NCBI RefSeq assembly: GCF_009769735.1
Contig: NZ_WSRO01000002.1
Span: 4,786,001-4,850,000 of the forward strand
From: Streptomyces sp. BA2
GTDB taxonomy: Bacteria; Actinomycetota; Actinomycetes; Streptomycetales; Streptomycetaceae
Length of the DNA stretch: 64,000 nucleotides
Direction: 5' to 3'
The stretch's first letter is position 1. The number at the start of each line of letters is the position of its first letter. Positions 27,844-36,039 of the stretch are shown in pieces. A program made the position numbers and the translations under genes. The notes under the pieces were generated by a model, which saw only the letters and a program-made list of their open reading frames with translations, was not told the origin of the DNA and searched no databases.

Positions 27844-28341
27844 ATGGCCTTCTCCGTGTGCTTCGTCTGCACCGGCAACATCTGCCGCTCCCCCATGGCC
27901 GCGTCCGTCTTCCGCGCCCGGGTCGACGAGGCCGGACTCGGCGGCCTCGTCCGAGTGGACAGCGCGGGCACCGACGGCTGGCACGAGGGGGACGGCGCCG
28001 ATCCGCGCGCTGTCTCCGTCCTGGCGGCGGCAGGCTATGAGACCGGTCACGTGGCGCGCCGTTTCCAGGTCTCCTGGTTCGCCCGGCTCGACCTGGTGAT
28101 CGCACTGGACTCCGGCCACCACCGGACCCTGCGCCGCCTCGCGCCCACACCGGCCGACGCGGACAAGGTACGGCTGCTGCGCTCGTACGATCCCGTCGCC
28201 GCCGGCCTCGGCGACCTGGACGTCCCCGACCCGTACTACGGGGACGACGACGGGTTCGAGGCGTGCCTGAGAATGGTGGAGGCGGCGAGCGACGGCCTGC
28301 TCGGCGCCGTACGCGAAGCAAGGGAAGGGCGGGCGGCATGA
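27844..28341 (+). CDS. ptpA: Low-molecular-weight protein tyrosine phosphatase PtpA
   Basis: This 165-residue enzyme has the P-loop CTGNICRS at Cys9-Ser16 (nucleophile Cys9, Arg15) and the general-acid loop VPDPYYGDDDGF near the C-terminus. It hydrolyses phosphotyrosine in cytoplasmic proteins. In S. coelicolor and S. lividans PtpA affects antibiotic production. The gene is tightly packed between the holin-like gene and a PLP lyase whose start overlaps its stop (ATGA). Confidence 0.94.
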   Translation: MAFSVCFVCTGNICRSPMAASVFRARVDEAGLGGLVRVDSAGTDGWHEGDGADPRAVSVLAAAGYETGHVARRFQVSWFARLDLVIALDSGHHRTLRRLAPTPADADKVRLLRSYDPVAAGLGDLDVPDPYYGDDDGFEACLRMVEAASDGLLGAVREAREGRAA

Positions 28342-29555
28342 CGGACTCCGCATCGATAGCCGCAGGTAGCGGCGCAGGTACCGGCGCGGGAACAGGCACC
28401 GGTACGGGCGACGGCACGAGAGCCGTGCGCGCCGGTCTCCCCGAGCCGGTCAAGTACGAGCCGACCCTCCCGGGACCGGTGTTCGCCGCGCACTTCCACC
28501 TGCCGGGCGATCCCACCGGGCCGTACACCTACGGCCGGGACGACAACCCGACCTGGACGCTTCTCGAGCAGGCCATCGGCGAGCTCGAAGCGCCGGATGG
28601 GGGTGAAGGCGCGGGCCGTGACGGAGCCGTCGGCACGGATGTCGAGACCCTGGTCTTCGCCTCCGGGATGGCCGCCATCTCGGCGGTGCTCTTCTCGCAG
28701 CTGCGCGCCGGTGACGCGGTGGTCCTGCCGGACGACGGCTATCAGGCGCTGCCCCTGGTCAGGGAGCAGCTCACCGCGTACGGCATCGAGGTGCGCACCG
28801 CCCCGACCGGCGGCGACGCCCAGCTCGACGTCCTGGACGGCGCCAAGCTGCTGTGGATCGAGACGCCGTCGAACCCGGGCCTCGACGTGTGCGACGTGCG
28901 GCGCCTCGCCGACGCGGCACACGCGCGTGGAGCCCTCGTGGCGGTCGACAACACCCTGGCCACACCGCTCGGCCAGCGCCCCCTCGAACTCGGCGCGGAC
29001 TTCTCCGTGGCCAGCGGCACCAAGATGCTCACCGGCCACGGCGACATCCTCCTTGGGTACGTCGCCTGCCGCGACGCCGAGTTGATCGCCTCCGTGCGGC
29101 GCTGGCGCAAGATCGTCGGTGCCATCCCCGGTCCGATGGAGGCCTGGCTGGCGCATCGCTCGCTCGCCACGCTCCAGCTGCGCGCCGAGCGTCAGAACGC
29201 CAACGCCCTGGCCTTGGCCGAGGCGCTGCGCGCCCGCGGTGAGGTGACCGGGCTCCGCTATCCGGGACTGCCCGACGACCCGTCGTACAAGATCGCCTCG
29301 CAGCAGATGCGGCGCTTCGGGTGCGTGGTCTCCTTCACGCTGCCCTCACGCGCGCAAGCCGACCGTTTCCTCGATGCGCTGCGTCTGGTGGACGACGCGA
29401 CGAGCTTCGGCGGCGTGCGTTCCACCGCGGAGCGGCGTGGCCGCTGGGGCGGGGACGCCGTCGCGGAGGGCTTCATCCGCCTCTCCGCCGGGTCCGAGGA
29501 CCCCGAAGACCTGGTGGCGGACGTGCTGCGCGCCCTGGACGAGTCGGCGGGCTGA
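28338..29555 (+). CDS. Cystathionine gamma-lyase/synthase-family PLP enzyme
   Basis: This 405-residue Cys/Met-metabolism enzyme has YTYGRDDNPTWTLLEQAIGELE, VFASGMAAISAVL (cofactor phosphate site), IETPSNPGLDVCD, VAVDNTLATPLGQRPLELGADFSVASGTKMLTGHGD (PLP lysine in SGTKM), and SFGGVRSTAERRGRWGG. It makes or breaks cystathionine-type thioether substrates; lyase activity is more likely in actinomycetes. The N-terminal tail is a Gly/Thr repeat (GAGTGAGTGTGTGDGT), low-complexity and probably unstructured. It is translationally coupled to ptpA. Confidence 0.9.
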   Translation: MTDSASIAAGSGAGTGAGTGTGTGDGTRAVRAGLPEPVKYEPTLPGPVFAAHFHLPGDPTGPYTYGRDDNPTWTLLEQAIGELEAPDGGEGAGRDGAVGTDVETLVFASGMAAISAVLFSQLRAGDAVVLPDDGYQALPLVREQLTAYGIEVRTAPTGGDAQLDVLDGAKLLWIETPSNPGLDVCDVRRLADAAHARGALVAVDNTLATPLGQRPLELGADFSVASGTKMLTGHGDILLGYVACRDAELIASVRRWRKIVGAIPGPMEAWLAHRSLATLQLRAERQNANALALAEALRARGEVTGLRYPGLPDDPSYKIASQQMRRFGCVVSFTLPSRAQADRFLDALRLVDDATSFGGVRSTAERRGRWGGDAVAEGFIRLSAGSEDPEDLVADVLRALDESAG

Positions 29556-29607
29556 GAGCCCCAGGTGCGTGGGACCGCTCCCGGCTAGTACCGCGCTACG
29601 CACAACG

Positions 29608-29644
29608 AACGGTCCGAGCCTCCCCCCTCGTGGCTCGGACCGTT
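29608..29644 (+). terminator. Terminator after the PLP lyase
   Basis: A perfect 13-bp stem (29608-29620 with 29632-29644) with an 11-base C-rich loop lies about 50 bp after the stop and ends the holin-like/ptpA/lyase unit. Confidence 0.82.
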
Positions 29645-29780
29645 CCGGTTCTGCGCGCGAAGAACCGCGCGCACAAGGCTAGTTGACTCTGTGTCAGTGT
29701 CCAATCACAGTAGCGACAGAGACCTATCGACATATTTATAGTTGGGCGCGGCCCGAGGGCCGGGAGGGGAGGGCACCGCC

Positions 29781-30686
29781 GTGGATCTGGCCCTGCTGCG
29801 CACGTTCGTGACCGTGCACCGGGCCGGCTCCTTCACGCGCGCGGCAGCCCTGCTCGGCCTGTCCCAGCCCGCCGTCACCTCGCAGATACGGACCCTGGAG
29901 CGGCAGCTGGGCCGCCCCCTGTTCCTGCGCCAGGCGCGCGGCGTGACCCCCACGACCATCGGGGACGAGCTCGCCCACAAGGCCGCGCCGCATCTCGACG
30001 CCCTCGTGGAGATCGCCGAGACAGGGCTCGAAGAGGACTCTTCGGTACGCACCCTCCACCTCGCTGGGCCTCCTGAATTCACCGCGGCCCGCGCGTTACC
30101 CGCCCTCACCAGACTGACCGGGGAGGACGGACAGGGTTTCGCACTGCGCGCCTCGTTGGGCAACGCGGAGGAGGTCCTCGAAGGGCTCTCCGCCGGGCAT
30201 CACGACCTGGCCATCGCCACCACCAGGCCACGCGGGACGCTGCTCACCGCGACACCGCTGTGCGATGAGGAGCACGTCCTGGTCGCGAGCCGGCGCTGGG
30301 CGGCCCGCATCGGCCCCGGCAAGCTCCGCCGCAAGGGCGCGTCGGCGCTGGAGAACCTGCCCGTGGTGGAGGTGCACGAGTCGCTGCCGCTGGTCGCCCG
30401 CTACTGGGCCGCCGTCTTCGACACCCGTCCGGCCGCATCGGGCGCCGTCATTGTGCCGGACCTGCGAGCGGTGCTCGCCTGCGTCGCCACCGGGGCGGGA
30501 CTCGCCGTCCTGCCACGCTATCTCTGTGCGCCCGCCTTGAAGAGTGGCGAGGTCGTGGCCCTGCTGGACCCGGCGGTGCCGCCCCTGCGCACGTATTTCC
30601 TCGTCGTACGCACCGGCACGCTCGCGATGCCGCACATCGCGCGGGCGCACGAGTGGCTGCTGCGTGCTGCCGTCGACTGGGCTTGA
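29781..30686 (+). CDS. LysR-family transcriptional regulator
   Basis: This 301-residue regulator has the LysR winged helix at residues 1-60 (LLRTFVTVHRAGSFTRAAALLGLSQPAVTSQIRTLERQLGRPLFLRQARG) and an effector-binding domain after it. The GTG at 29781 was chosen since GGGAGGGGAGGG lies eight bases upstream and the HTH begins immediately. TATAGT (29737-29742) may be its -10 box, with AT-rich DNA around it that is rare for this chromosome. The target is unknown; no divergent partner gene is present. Confidence 0.9.
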   Translation: MDLALLRTFVTVHRAGSFTRAAALLGLSQPAVTSQIRTLERQLGRPLFLRQARGVTPTTIGDELAHKAAPHLDALVEIAETGLEEDSSVRTLHLAGPPEFTAARALPALTRLTGEDGQGFALRASLGNAEEVLEGLSAGHHDLAIATTRPRGTLLTATPLCDEEHVLVASRRWAARIGPGKLRRKGASALENLPVVEVHESLPLVARYWAAVFDTRPAASGAVIVPDLRAVLACVATGAGLAVLPRYLCAPALKSGEVVALLDPAVPPLRTYFLVVRTGTLAMPHIARAHEWLLRAAVDWA

Positions 30687-30710
30687 GCGGGACTCCGGCT
30701 GGTTCACGAT

Positions 30711-30724
30711 GTTTCACGTGGAAC
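30711..30724. promoter_or_regulatory. parS site, one-base variant
   Basis: GTTTCACGTGGAAC lies between the LysR stop and the NUDIX start. It differs from the perfect palindrome at one base, and within TGTTTCACGTGGAACA it is the reverse complement of the classical Bacillus subtilis parS. Confidence 0.85.
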
Positions 30725-30745
30725 AGTCCGGGCCACATTCCTCCC

Positions 30746-31228
30746 ATGACCGTCCGACCCGTGGTCAAGCGCACCGCACGCGCCGTCCTGCTCGATGGCG
30801 ACGACCTGATCCTGATCAAGCGGACCAAGCCCGGCGTCGATCCTTACTGGGTCACCCCTGGTGGCGGTGTGGAGCCGGAGGACGCGACCGTCGTCGACGC
30901 GCTCCATCGTGAGGTGCACGAGGAACTCGGCGCCAAGATCTCCGACGTGGTGCCCTGCTTCGTGGACACCGTCGAGCACATCGGCGAGGACGGTGGCGCG
31001 ACCGGCGTCAAAGTCCAGCACTTCTTCGTCTGCCGCCTGGAGTCCATGGACGCCTCGCTGCGGCACGGCCCGGAGATGGAGGAGCCCTGCGGCGAGTACG
31101 AGATCGTCCACGTGCCCTTCACCCGGGTCGGGATCGCCTCGGTCCACCTCGTACCGCTGTCGCTGCGGCACTACCTGGACGGCAACATCGAGGGCGTACG
31201 CGCGATGCACGCCCCTGATCTGGGCTGA
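30746..31228 (+). CDS. NUDIX hydrolase
   Basis: This 160-residue protein has the NUDIX catalytic helix as WVTPGGGVEPED...ALHREVHEELGA. The REVHEELGA part is canonical. The stretch between the glycines and Arg is about two residues longer than usual, a small departure from the 23-residue box. It hydrolyses a nucleoside diphosphate linked to some other moiety, unspecified here. The ATG at 30746 is close to a parS site. Its stop lies in the first unit of a tandem repeat. Confidence 0.9.
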   Translation: MTVRPVVKRTARAVLLDGDDLILIKRTKPGVDPYWVTPGGGVEPEDATVVDALHREVHEELGAKISDVVPCFVDTVEHIGEDGGATGVKVQHFFVCRLESMDASLRHGPEMEEPCGEYEIVHVPFTRVGIASVHLVPLSLRHYLDGNIEGVRAMHAPDLG

Positions 31229-31302
31229 TCGCATGCCCCTGATCTGGGCTGATCGCACGTCCCTGAGCTGGCTGGACGCACGTCCCTGAGCTGGGGCTAA
31301 TC
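31207..31302. repeat. Four-unit tandem repeat spanning two convergent stop codons
   Basis: Units of 23-25 bp lie at 31207-31230, 31231-31254, 31255-31277 and 31278-31302. The first two differ by one base; the last two share GCACGTCCCTGAGCTGG. The NUDIX stop (31226-31228) is in unit 1 and the flavohemoprotein stop (31297-31299, minus strand) is in unit 4. Confidence 0.85.
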
Positions 31303-32922
31303 GCCCGCGGCGACCAGTTCCTCCACGGAGTCGTGGCGGATGCGTCCTGCCGGGATGCCGACGTCCCGCAGCGCGTCGACGCCGCTGCGGATCATGCCGG
31401 GCGGGCCCGAGAGGTAGGCGTCGTACTCGTTCCAGGGGCCGTACTCGCGCACGGCGTCCGGCAATTGGGCCCTGCCGTCGACGACCGGGCGGACCGAGAG
31501 CCAGGGGTGGGTCTGCTGGAGGCGCAGCATCGTGTCGATGTCGTACAGGTCGTGGTCGGTGCGGGCGCCGTAGAAGACCTCGACCGGCCGCCGCTCGCCG
31601 TGCTCGGCGACGTCCTCGACGAGCGCCTTGATGGGGGCGATGCCGGTGCCGCCGCCCAGGCAGAGCAATCCACTGTCGGTGGTGTGGTCGACAGTCATCG
31701 AACCGGCGGGCGCGCCGAGGCGCAGGACGTCGCCGGGGCGGGCGTGGTGCACCAGGGCGTTGGAGACCCAGCCCGCGGGGACGGCCTTCACGTGGAACGA
31801 GAGGAGCCCGTCGGAGCGCGGCGCCGAAGCGAACGAGTAGTGCCGCCAGATCCGCGGCCACCAGGGCGTCTCCAGGCTCGTGTACTGGCCTGCCAGGAAG
31901 GGATAGGGCTGGTCGGGGCGGACGGTGACGACAGCGATGTCGGGCGTCCTGAGATCGTGCGAGACGACCTCGGCGAACCACCAGGCGGGGGCGCGCAGTT
32001 CATCTGCGGCCGCCGCGTCGATCATGATCTGGGAGATCGTCGTGTACGTCCGGACCCAGGCGGCCTCGGTCTCCTCGTCCCAGATCGCGCTCGCGTACCG
32101 GCTGAGCGAACCGATCAGGCACTCACCGACGGCCGGATAGTGCTCGGGCCGGGTGCCGTACTTGCGGTGCCCACGCCCGAGGTTCTTCAGATACGCGGTG
32201 AGTACGTCTGCGTGGTCGATGTGCTCGGCCGCGGTCAGCAGCGCCTTGAGCAGCCGGTCCCGCTGGGTGTCCATAGCGGCGGGGAACAGGGGGCGCAGGT
32301 CGGGGTGCCGGGTGAAGAGCAGCGCGTAGAAGTACGAGGTGACCTTGTCGGCGACGGGGCCTATCTCAGCCATCGTCCGCTGGACGCGCAGCGCGTCGGG
32401 GGAACCCGTGGGGGAGACCGTTGGGGAGGGCTTCCGTGGTTCCGGTACGCGCTCGGAGTGCGGCTGCTGGGGGTGCGGCTGCTGCGGGTGCGGCTGCTGC
32501 GGGTGCGGTTCGGAACGCGGCTCGGGATGTGGTGCGGGGGCGGCCTGGGGTGCGCTCTGGGGGGCGGCCTGAGCGGGCGCCGGTGCTGCTGCTTCCCGGG
32601 CTGCCGGTATTCGTTCCTCGGCCGCGCGCTCGGGTTCGGGCGCGGGGCGGGCCTCCGGCGGTTCGGGCGCGGGCGGGGCCTCCGGCGGCTCGGTCGCGGG
32701 CGGGGCCTCCGGTTCGGAGCCGGCCGGGCCGGGCCTGCCCACCGGTCGTATGGCGGACACCCTGCGTCCCTCGGTCGCCTCGGGCTCACCGCCCTCGGGC
32801 CGTGTCGGCTGCTCGCCGCCCTCCGACGGCTTCGGCGCCTTCCGTGGGGTGAACCAGCCGCCTCCACCGCCGTTGTCGCCGGAAGTGCCGTTGCCCGCCG
32901 ACGTGGTGGTCGGAGCGTCCAT
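31297..32922 (-). CDS. Flavohemoprotein with a proline-rich N-terminal extension
   Basis: The C-terminal part is a flavohemoglobin. The globin (about 180-320) has TSYFYALLFTRHPDLRPLFP and the region around GHRKYGTRPEHYPAVGECL with the proximal His. An FAD/NAD(P) reductase part follows (YPFLAGQYTSLETPWWPRIWRHYSFAS, GGGTGIAPIKALVEDV). Such proteins oxidise NO to nitrate with NAD(P)H. The first roughly 180 residues are unusual: Pro/Glu/Gln-rich, with EAPPAPEPPEA and PHPQQPHPQQ repeats. The ATG at 32922 follows GAGGCGAGG. An ATG at 32943 would add seven residues. It converges with the NUDIX gene. Confidence 0.88.
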   Translation of the reverse strand: MDAPTTTSAGNGTSGDNGGGGGWFTPRKAPKPSEGGEQPTRPEGGEPEATEGRRVSAIRPVGRPGPAGSEPEAPPATEPPEAPPAPEPPEARPAPEPERAAEERIPAAREAAAPAPAQAAPQSAPQAAPAPHPEPRSEPHPQQPHPQQPHPQQPHSERVPEPRKPSPTVSPTGSPDALRVQRTMAEIGPVADKVTSYFYALLFTRHPDLRPLFPAAMDTQRDRLLKALLTAAEHIDHADVLTAYLKNLGRGHRKYGTRPEHYPAVGECLIGSLSRYASAIWDEETEAAWVRTYTTISQIMIDAAAADELRAPAWWFAEVVSHDLRTPDIAVVTVRPDQPYPFLAGQYTSLETPWWPRIWRHYSFASAPRSDGLLSFHVKAVPAGWVSNALVHHARPGDVLRLGAPAGSMTVDHTTDSGLLCLGGGTGIAPIKALVEDVAEHGERRPVEVFYGARTDHDLYDIDTMLRLQQTHPWLSVRPVVDGRAQLPDAVREYGPWNEYDAYLSGPPGMIRSGVDALRDVGIPAGRIRHDSVEELVAAGD

Positions 32923-32943
32923 GCTGTGCCTCGCCTCGAACAT

Positions 32944-33315
32944 CTCTCAGTCGGTCCGTGCACTTCCCTGTAGGAAGCCGCTTACTTTCCCCGCTCTGCC
33001 TCGGCAGCCAATGTGGCCACATTGAACCTCGGATTCCGGACCCTACGGACAAGTAGGTATCAAATGTGACATTGCCCGCAGTCATCTCACCGCAGCGTCC
33101 CACTCCTCCCCGTAACGCCGGTCGCATAACGGAAAGTTCAGGTCTTCGATCTCTTCGCCCCGTTAGGCTGCGTTGACGTCCGCCCGTGCCCCCCAGGGGT
33201 GCGCTGAGATGCACCCGGCGCGAACCGGACTCGACCATACCGGCAGCCGTCCGGCGCACAAGTCCCACCGCCCTTCACCAGGAATTCAGCGACCGGCGCC
33301 TGCCAATTGCCCCAA
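32944..33315. other. Region upstream of the flavohemoprotein
   Basis: No gene is seen in about 370 bp. It contains the palindrome at 33009-33024, a related element at 33062-33072 and the presumed flavohemoprotein promoter. The region is less GC-rich than its surroundings. Confidence 0.5.
33009..33024. promoter_or_regulatory. Palindrome upstream of the flavohemoprotein gene
   Basis: CAATGTGGCCACATTG is a perfect 16-bp palindrome about 85 bp before the gene. The same half-site pair recurs as AATGT-G-ACATT at 33062-33072. The pair suggests a dimeric regulator. It does not resemble the NsrR box that I know for hmp genes. Confidence 0.55.
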
Positions 33316-33948
33316 TTACCGGGCGCCGCACACCAATTCATACGCCTTACGCAGATCACGCCCGACATAAGAGTGGGTAGCGAGCCCAACCAGCCGCTGA
33401 TCCGCATTGACAGCGACCGAAACAGGCACCGCTCCGAACAGCTCCAGGTCCGAGAGCGAGTCGCCATAAGCGACGCAATCGGACCGCCCCACCCCGAACT
33501 CTTCACAGAGCCGGTCCGCGATCTTCACCTTGGCCGCGGCATTGAGAATGCCCGTCGGATTCACCGGCTCGGTGAACGGCACGGCGGGGAAACGCGACCC
33601 GTGCGCGGCATGCGCGCCCCAGCCGAGCAGCCTCTCCACGAAGAACGACGGCGACAGCGAGATCACCGCGCAATAGTCGCCGCCCTCCCGGATCTCGGCC
33701 CAGGTTTCCCGGATCCCCATCAGCCACGGCGCTCCGTCGAAAGCCGCTGTGACCTGCGTGTCCGTGAGGTCCGCCCACAGGGCGTGCACACGGGCCGCGT
33801 ACTGGGGCGAGTCGATCCGCTGCGCCACGAATTCCCGTTCCAGCTCCGCGATCTCGGCATCGAGGCCGAGCTGGCGCGAGATCTCCACGGGAGCCGCCGT
33901 GCCGTGCAGCAGCGTTCCGTCCAGGTCGAAGAGGTGAAGGCGTGCCAT
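33316..33948 (-). CDS. HAD-family phosphatase, subclass IB
   Basis: This 210-residue protein has LFDLDGTLLHG (nucleophile and acid Asp), ISLSPSFFVERLLGWGAH (motif II Ser), a Lys in AAKVKIADRL and AYGDSLSDLELF (metal Asps). It belongs to the group of SerB-like and phosphatidylglycerophosphatase-like HAD-IB enzymes with a small helical cap. The substrate is unclear. It reads away from the membrane-protein gene, with about 67 bp between them including a parS site. Confidence 0.87.
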   Translation of the reverse strand: MARLHLFDLDGTLLHGTAAPVEISRQLGLDAEIAELEREFVAQRIDSPQYAARVHALWADLTDTQVTAAFDGAPWLMGIRETWAEIREGGDYCAVISLSPSFFVERLLGWGAHAAHGSRFPAVPFTEPVNPTGILNAAAKVKIADRLCEEFGVGRSDCVAYGDSLSDLELFGAVPVSVAVNADQRLVGLATHSYVGRDLRKAYELVCGAR

Positions 33949-34015
33949 GTACGCCGAGGCTAGTACCCGCGGTTACTCCCGCTGTCAGACGCCCTCGGCC
34001 TCCGGTCCCGGCACC

Positions 34016-34591
34016 GTGTTTCACGTGAAACTAAGCCGCCCCGCTCGCCGGGCCACCCTCGTCGTCCATGTCACCGCCGCCGCAGGCTGGCTCGGGCTTA
34101 CGCTCGGCCTGCTCGCGCTTGCCTTCGCGGCCATCACCACGGATTCGGCCTCGGTGACCGAGGCCGCCGCCCGCTCCATGAAGCTCTTCGCGGACTGGCT
34201 GGTGCTGCCGCTCGCACTGCTCACCCTGCTGAGCGGTCTGCTGCTGTCCCTCGGAACTCCTTGGGGACTCGCCAGGCACCGCTGGGTCTACACGAAGTTC
34301 TGGCTGACCCTGGCCACCACCGCCGCGTCGGCGTTCGCTCTGCGCCCGGGCATCAACGACACGGTCGCCACCGTGTCCGCGGGAGACCCGGTGACGGATC
34401 CGACCGGTCTGATCGCCGGACCCATCGTCTCCCTGAGCGCCTATCTCTTCATGACGGTCATCTCGGTGCTCAAGCCCTGGGGCCTGACCCGCCGTGGCCG
34501 GAAGCAACGTGACCAAAACCGACGTGGCCAAAACCGACGTGGTTCTGCCCACAAACCGGTGGACGCCAAGGTCATGCGTCAGACAGCCTGA
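34016..34591 (+). CDS. Four-helix membrane protein (DUF2269-like)
   Basis: This 191-residue protein has four membrane segments: ATLVVHVTAAAGWLGLTLGLLALAFAAI, LFADWLVLPLALLTLLSGLLLSL, VYTKFWLTLATTAASAFAL and IAGPIVSLSAYLFMTVISVL. A basic tail contains a DNA tandem repeat (CCAAAACCGACGTGG twice, near 34511-34542). The family resembles DUF2269 integral membrane proteins; function is unknown. Two GTG starts, 34016 and 34025, lie inside a parS site, so the protein begins FHVKLS or KLS. No ribosome site is visible. It is followed by a GNAT gene after five bases. Confidence 0.75.
   Translation: MFHVKLSRPARRATLVVHVTAAAGWLGLTLGLLALAFAAITTDSASVTEAAARSMKLFADWLVLPLALLTLLSGLLLSLGTPWGLARHRWVYTKFWLTLATTAASAFALRPGINDTVATVSAGDPVTDPTGLIAGPIVSLSAYLFMTVISVLKPWGLTRRGRKQRDQNRRGQNRRGSAHKPVDAKVMRQTA
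34018..34031. promoter_or_regulatory. parS site
   Basis: An exact GTTTCACGTGAAAC overlaps the translation start of the membrane-protein gene, in the same register as at cydCD, so it is read as FHVK. Confidence 0.93.
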
Positions 34592-34596
34592 CCCGA

Positions 34597-35466
34597 GTGT
34601 CGACACCTTCCCTCTCCGCCCTGCCCATCCGCCGGCTGACCCTGCGTGACCTCACCGCCTGCGCCGATCTGTCGCAGGATCGAGGCTGGCCACGCGAGGA
34701 CCACAAATGGGGGCTACTGCTCTCGGCCGGCACGGGCTACGGCATCGACGACCCCGACGGCAACAGCCTCATCGCCGCCTGCGTGGTGACCGAGTACGGC
34801 CCCTATGGGAGCCCAGGCCTCGGAGCGATCGGCATGGTCCTCGTCGCCGAGCGGCACGCCCGCAAGGGCCTCGGCCGCCACCTGATGCGGTACGTCATCG
34901 AGGGCGCGGGCACCACCCCGCTCACCCTCCACGCGACGCCCAACGGCCGCCCCCTCTACGAGCAGCTCGGATTCAAGACCACCGGCCGCGCCGAGATGGT
35001 CCGCGGCCGGTTCACCCCGGGCGGCCCACTGCCGGACGTCGCCACCCGGCCGGCGACCGCGGAGGATCTGCCCGCGATCGTCAGGCTCGACACCGAGGTC
35101 TTCGGCCTCGACCGCACGCACGTACTCACTCGGCTTCCCGCCTTCGGCGACCAGCTGCGGGTCGCGGAGGAGGACGGCACCATCACCGGCTACGCGGGCG
35201 CCTGGCCGAACATGGAGACCCATGTCATCGGCCCCCTGATCGCCCGGGACACGGAGACGGCGAAGGCTTTGATCGCCTCGCTCGCCGCGGCCTCGGACCG
35301 CCCGCTGCGCACCGACATCGACGTACGTCACGAAGAGCTGCTCGCCTGGGTGAAGGAACGCGGCCTCGCACCGACCGCCTTCAATGCCGTGATGACGTAC
35401 GGCATCCCCGAGCTGCCCGGCGACTGGACCCGCCGCTTCGCGCCGCTGACGGTCGCGGCCGGCTGA
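34597..35466 (+). CDS. GNAT-family N-acetyltransferase with C-terminal Acetyltransf_18 domain
   Basis: This 289-residue protein has an N-terminal GNAT fold with GAIGMVLVAERHARKGLGRHLMRYVIEGA (acetyl-CoA loop RKGLGRHL) and NGRPLYEQLGF. A second domain (about 150-289), with DRTHVLTRLPAFGD and ITGYAGAWPN, looks like the Acetyltransf_18 partner. The acceptor is unknown. The GTG start lies five bases after the membrane-protein stop, so the two are probably co-transcribed. A strong terminator follows. Confidence 0.87.
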   Translation: MSTPSLSALPIRRLTLRDLTACADLSQDRGWPREDHKWGLLLSAGTGYGIDDPDGNSLIAACVVTEYGPYGSPGLGAIGMVLVAERHARKGLGRHLMRYVIEGAGTTPLTLHATPNGRPLYEQLGFKTTGRAEMVRGRFTPGGPLPDVATRPATAEDLPAIVRLDTEVFGLDRTHVLTRLPAFGDQLRVAEEDGTITGYAGAWPNMETHVIGPLIARDTETAKALIASLAAASDRPLRTDIDVRHEELLAWVKERGLAPTAFNAVMTYGIPELPGDWTRRFAPLTVAAG

Positions 35467-35481
35467 CCGCACACAGAGGGC

Positions 35482-35520
35482 CGCCCCCAACCACCGGATG
35501 GTTCCCGGTGGTTGGGGGCG
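35482..35520 (+). terminator. Terminator after the GNAT gene
   Basis: A perfect 16-bp stem (35482-35497 with 35505-35520) with a seven-base loop starts 16 bp after the stop. It can also serve the convergent GlcG-like gene. Confidence 0.87.
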
Positions 35521-35565
35521 GGCCTTCGTCATGTCCTCGCGTGGCGTCGTACCAGCGGTGCCGTA

Positions 35566-35991
35566 CTACCGGAGGGCGTCCACGGCCGCCGTGGCGAACC
35601 CGTGGTCCTGCTCGGGCGCTCCGCCGCCGACGCCGATGGAGCCGATCAGTCGGCCCTCACGGTGGACCGGCACGCCACCGGCGATGAAGAGGAGCGGCCG
35701 GTCGAGGGCGGTGGGCAGGGTATGGAAGGGGCCGTCGGGCTTGACCAGGTCGACGAGGTCGGCGGTCGGGGCGTTGAGCTGGAGCGCCGTGTACGCCTTA
35801 CGGGTGCTGGTCTCGCCGGAGATCAGTACCGCCCGGTCGTCGCGCCGGAAGGCGAGCAGGTGGCCGCCCGCGTCGAGGACGGTGACGCTGACCGTGACAT
35901 CGGCCGCTTCGGCCGCGCGGCGGGCCGCGGTGACGAGTGCCTCGGCGTCCTGCGTGGTCAGCGGGGCGACGGCGGGGGTGGTGGTGCTCAT
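35566..35991 (-). CDS. GlcG/HbpS-family heme-binding-type protein
   Basis: This 141-residue protein matches the GlcG/HbpS family: LTTQDAEALVTAARRAAEA, VTVLDAGGHLLAFRRDD, TRKAYTALQLNAPTADL, and the glycine-rich FIAGGVPVHREGRLIGSIGVGGGAPEQDHGFA. HbpS of Streptomyces binds heme and iron, but that protein is exported. This one has no signal peptide, so its ligand is open. The ATG at 35991 follows AAGGAG eight bases upstream; an in-frame ATG at 36021 is less well placed. It lies 48 bp after the MFS stop on the same strand. Confidence 0.85.
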   Translation of the reverse strand: MSTTTPAVAPLTTQDAEALVTAARRAAEAADVTVSVTVLDAGGHLLAFRRDDRAVLISGETSTRKAYTALQLNAPTADLVDLVKPDGPFHTLPTALDRPLLFIAGGVPVHREGRLIGSIGVGGGAPEQDHGFATAAVDALR

Positions 35992-36039
35992 GGGGGTTTC
36001 TCCTTGTGCGGTGGTGCTCATGAGGGGGGCTGGAGGGGG

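Noticed and set aside
31785..31798. CCTTCACGTGGAAC as a tenth parS
   Set aside because: It differs at three positions from the perfect site and lies inside the flavohemoprotein coding region, where it encodes FHVK by ordinary codons.
32339..32572. Cysteine-rich 77-residue frame (CGCCGCG repeats)
   Set aside because: It is the antisense reading of the PHPQQ repeat of the flavohemoprotein.
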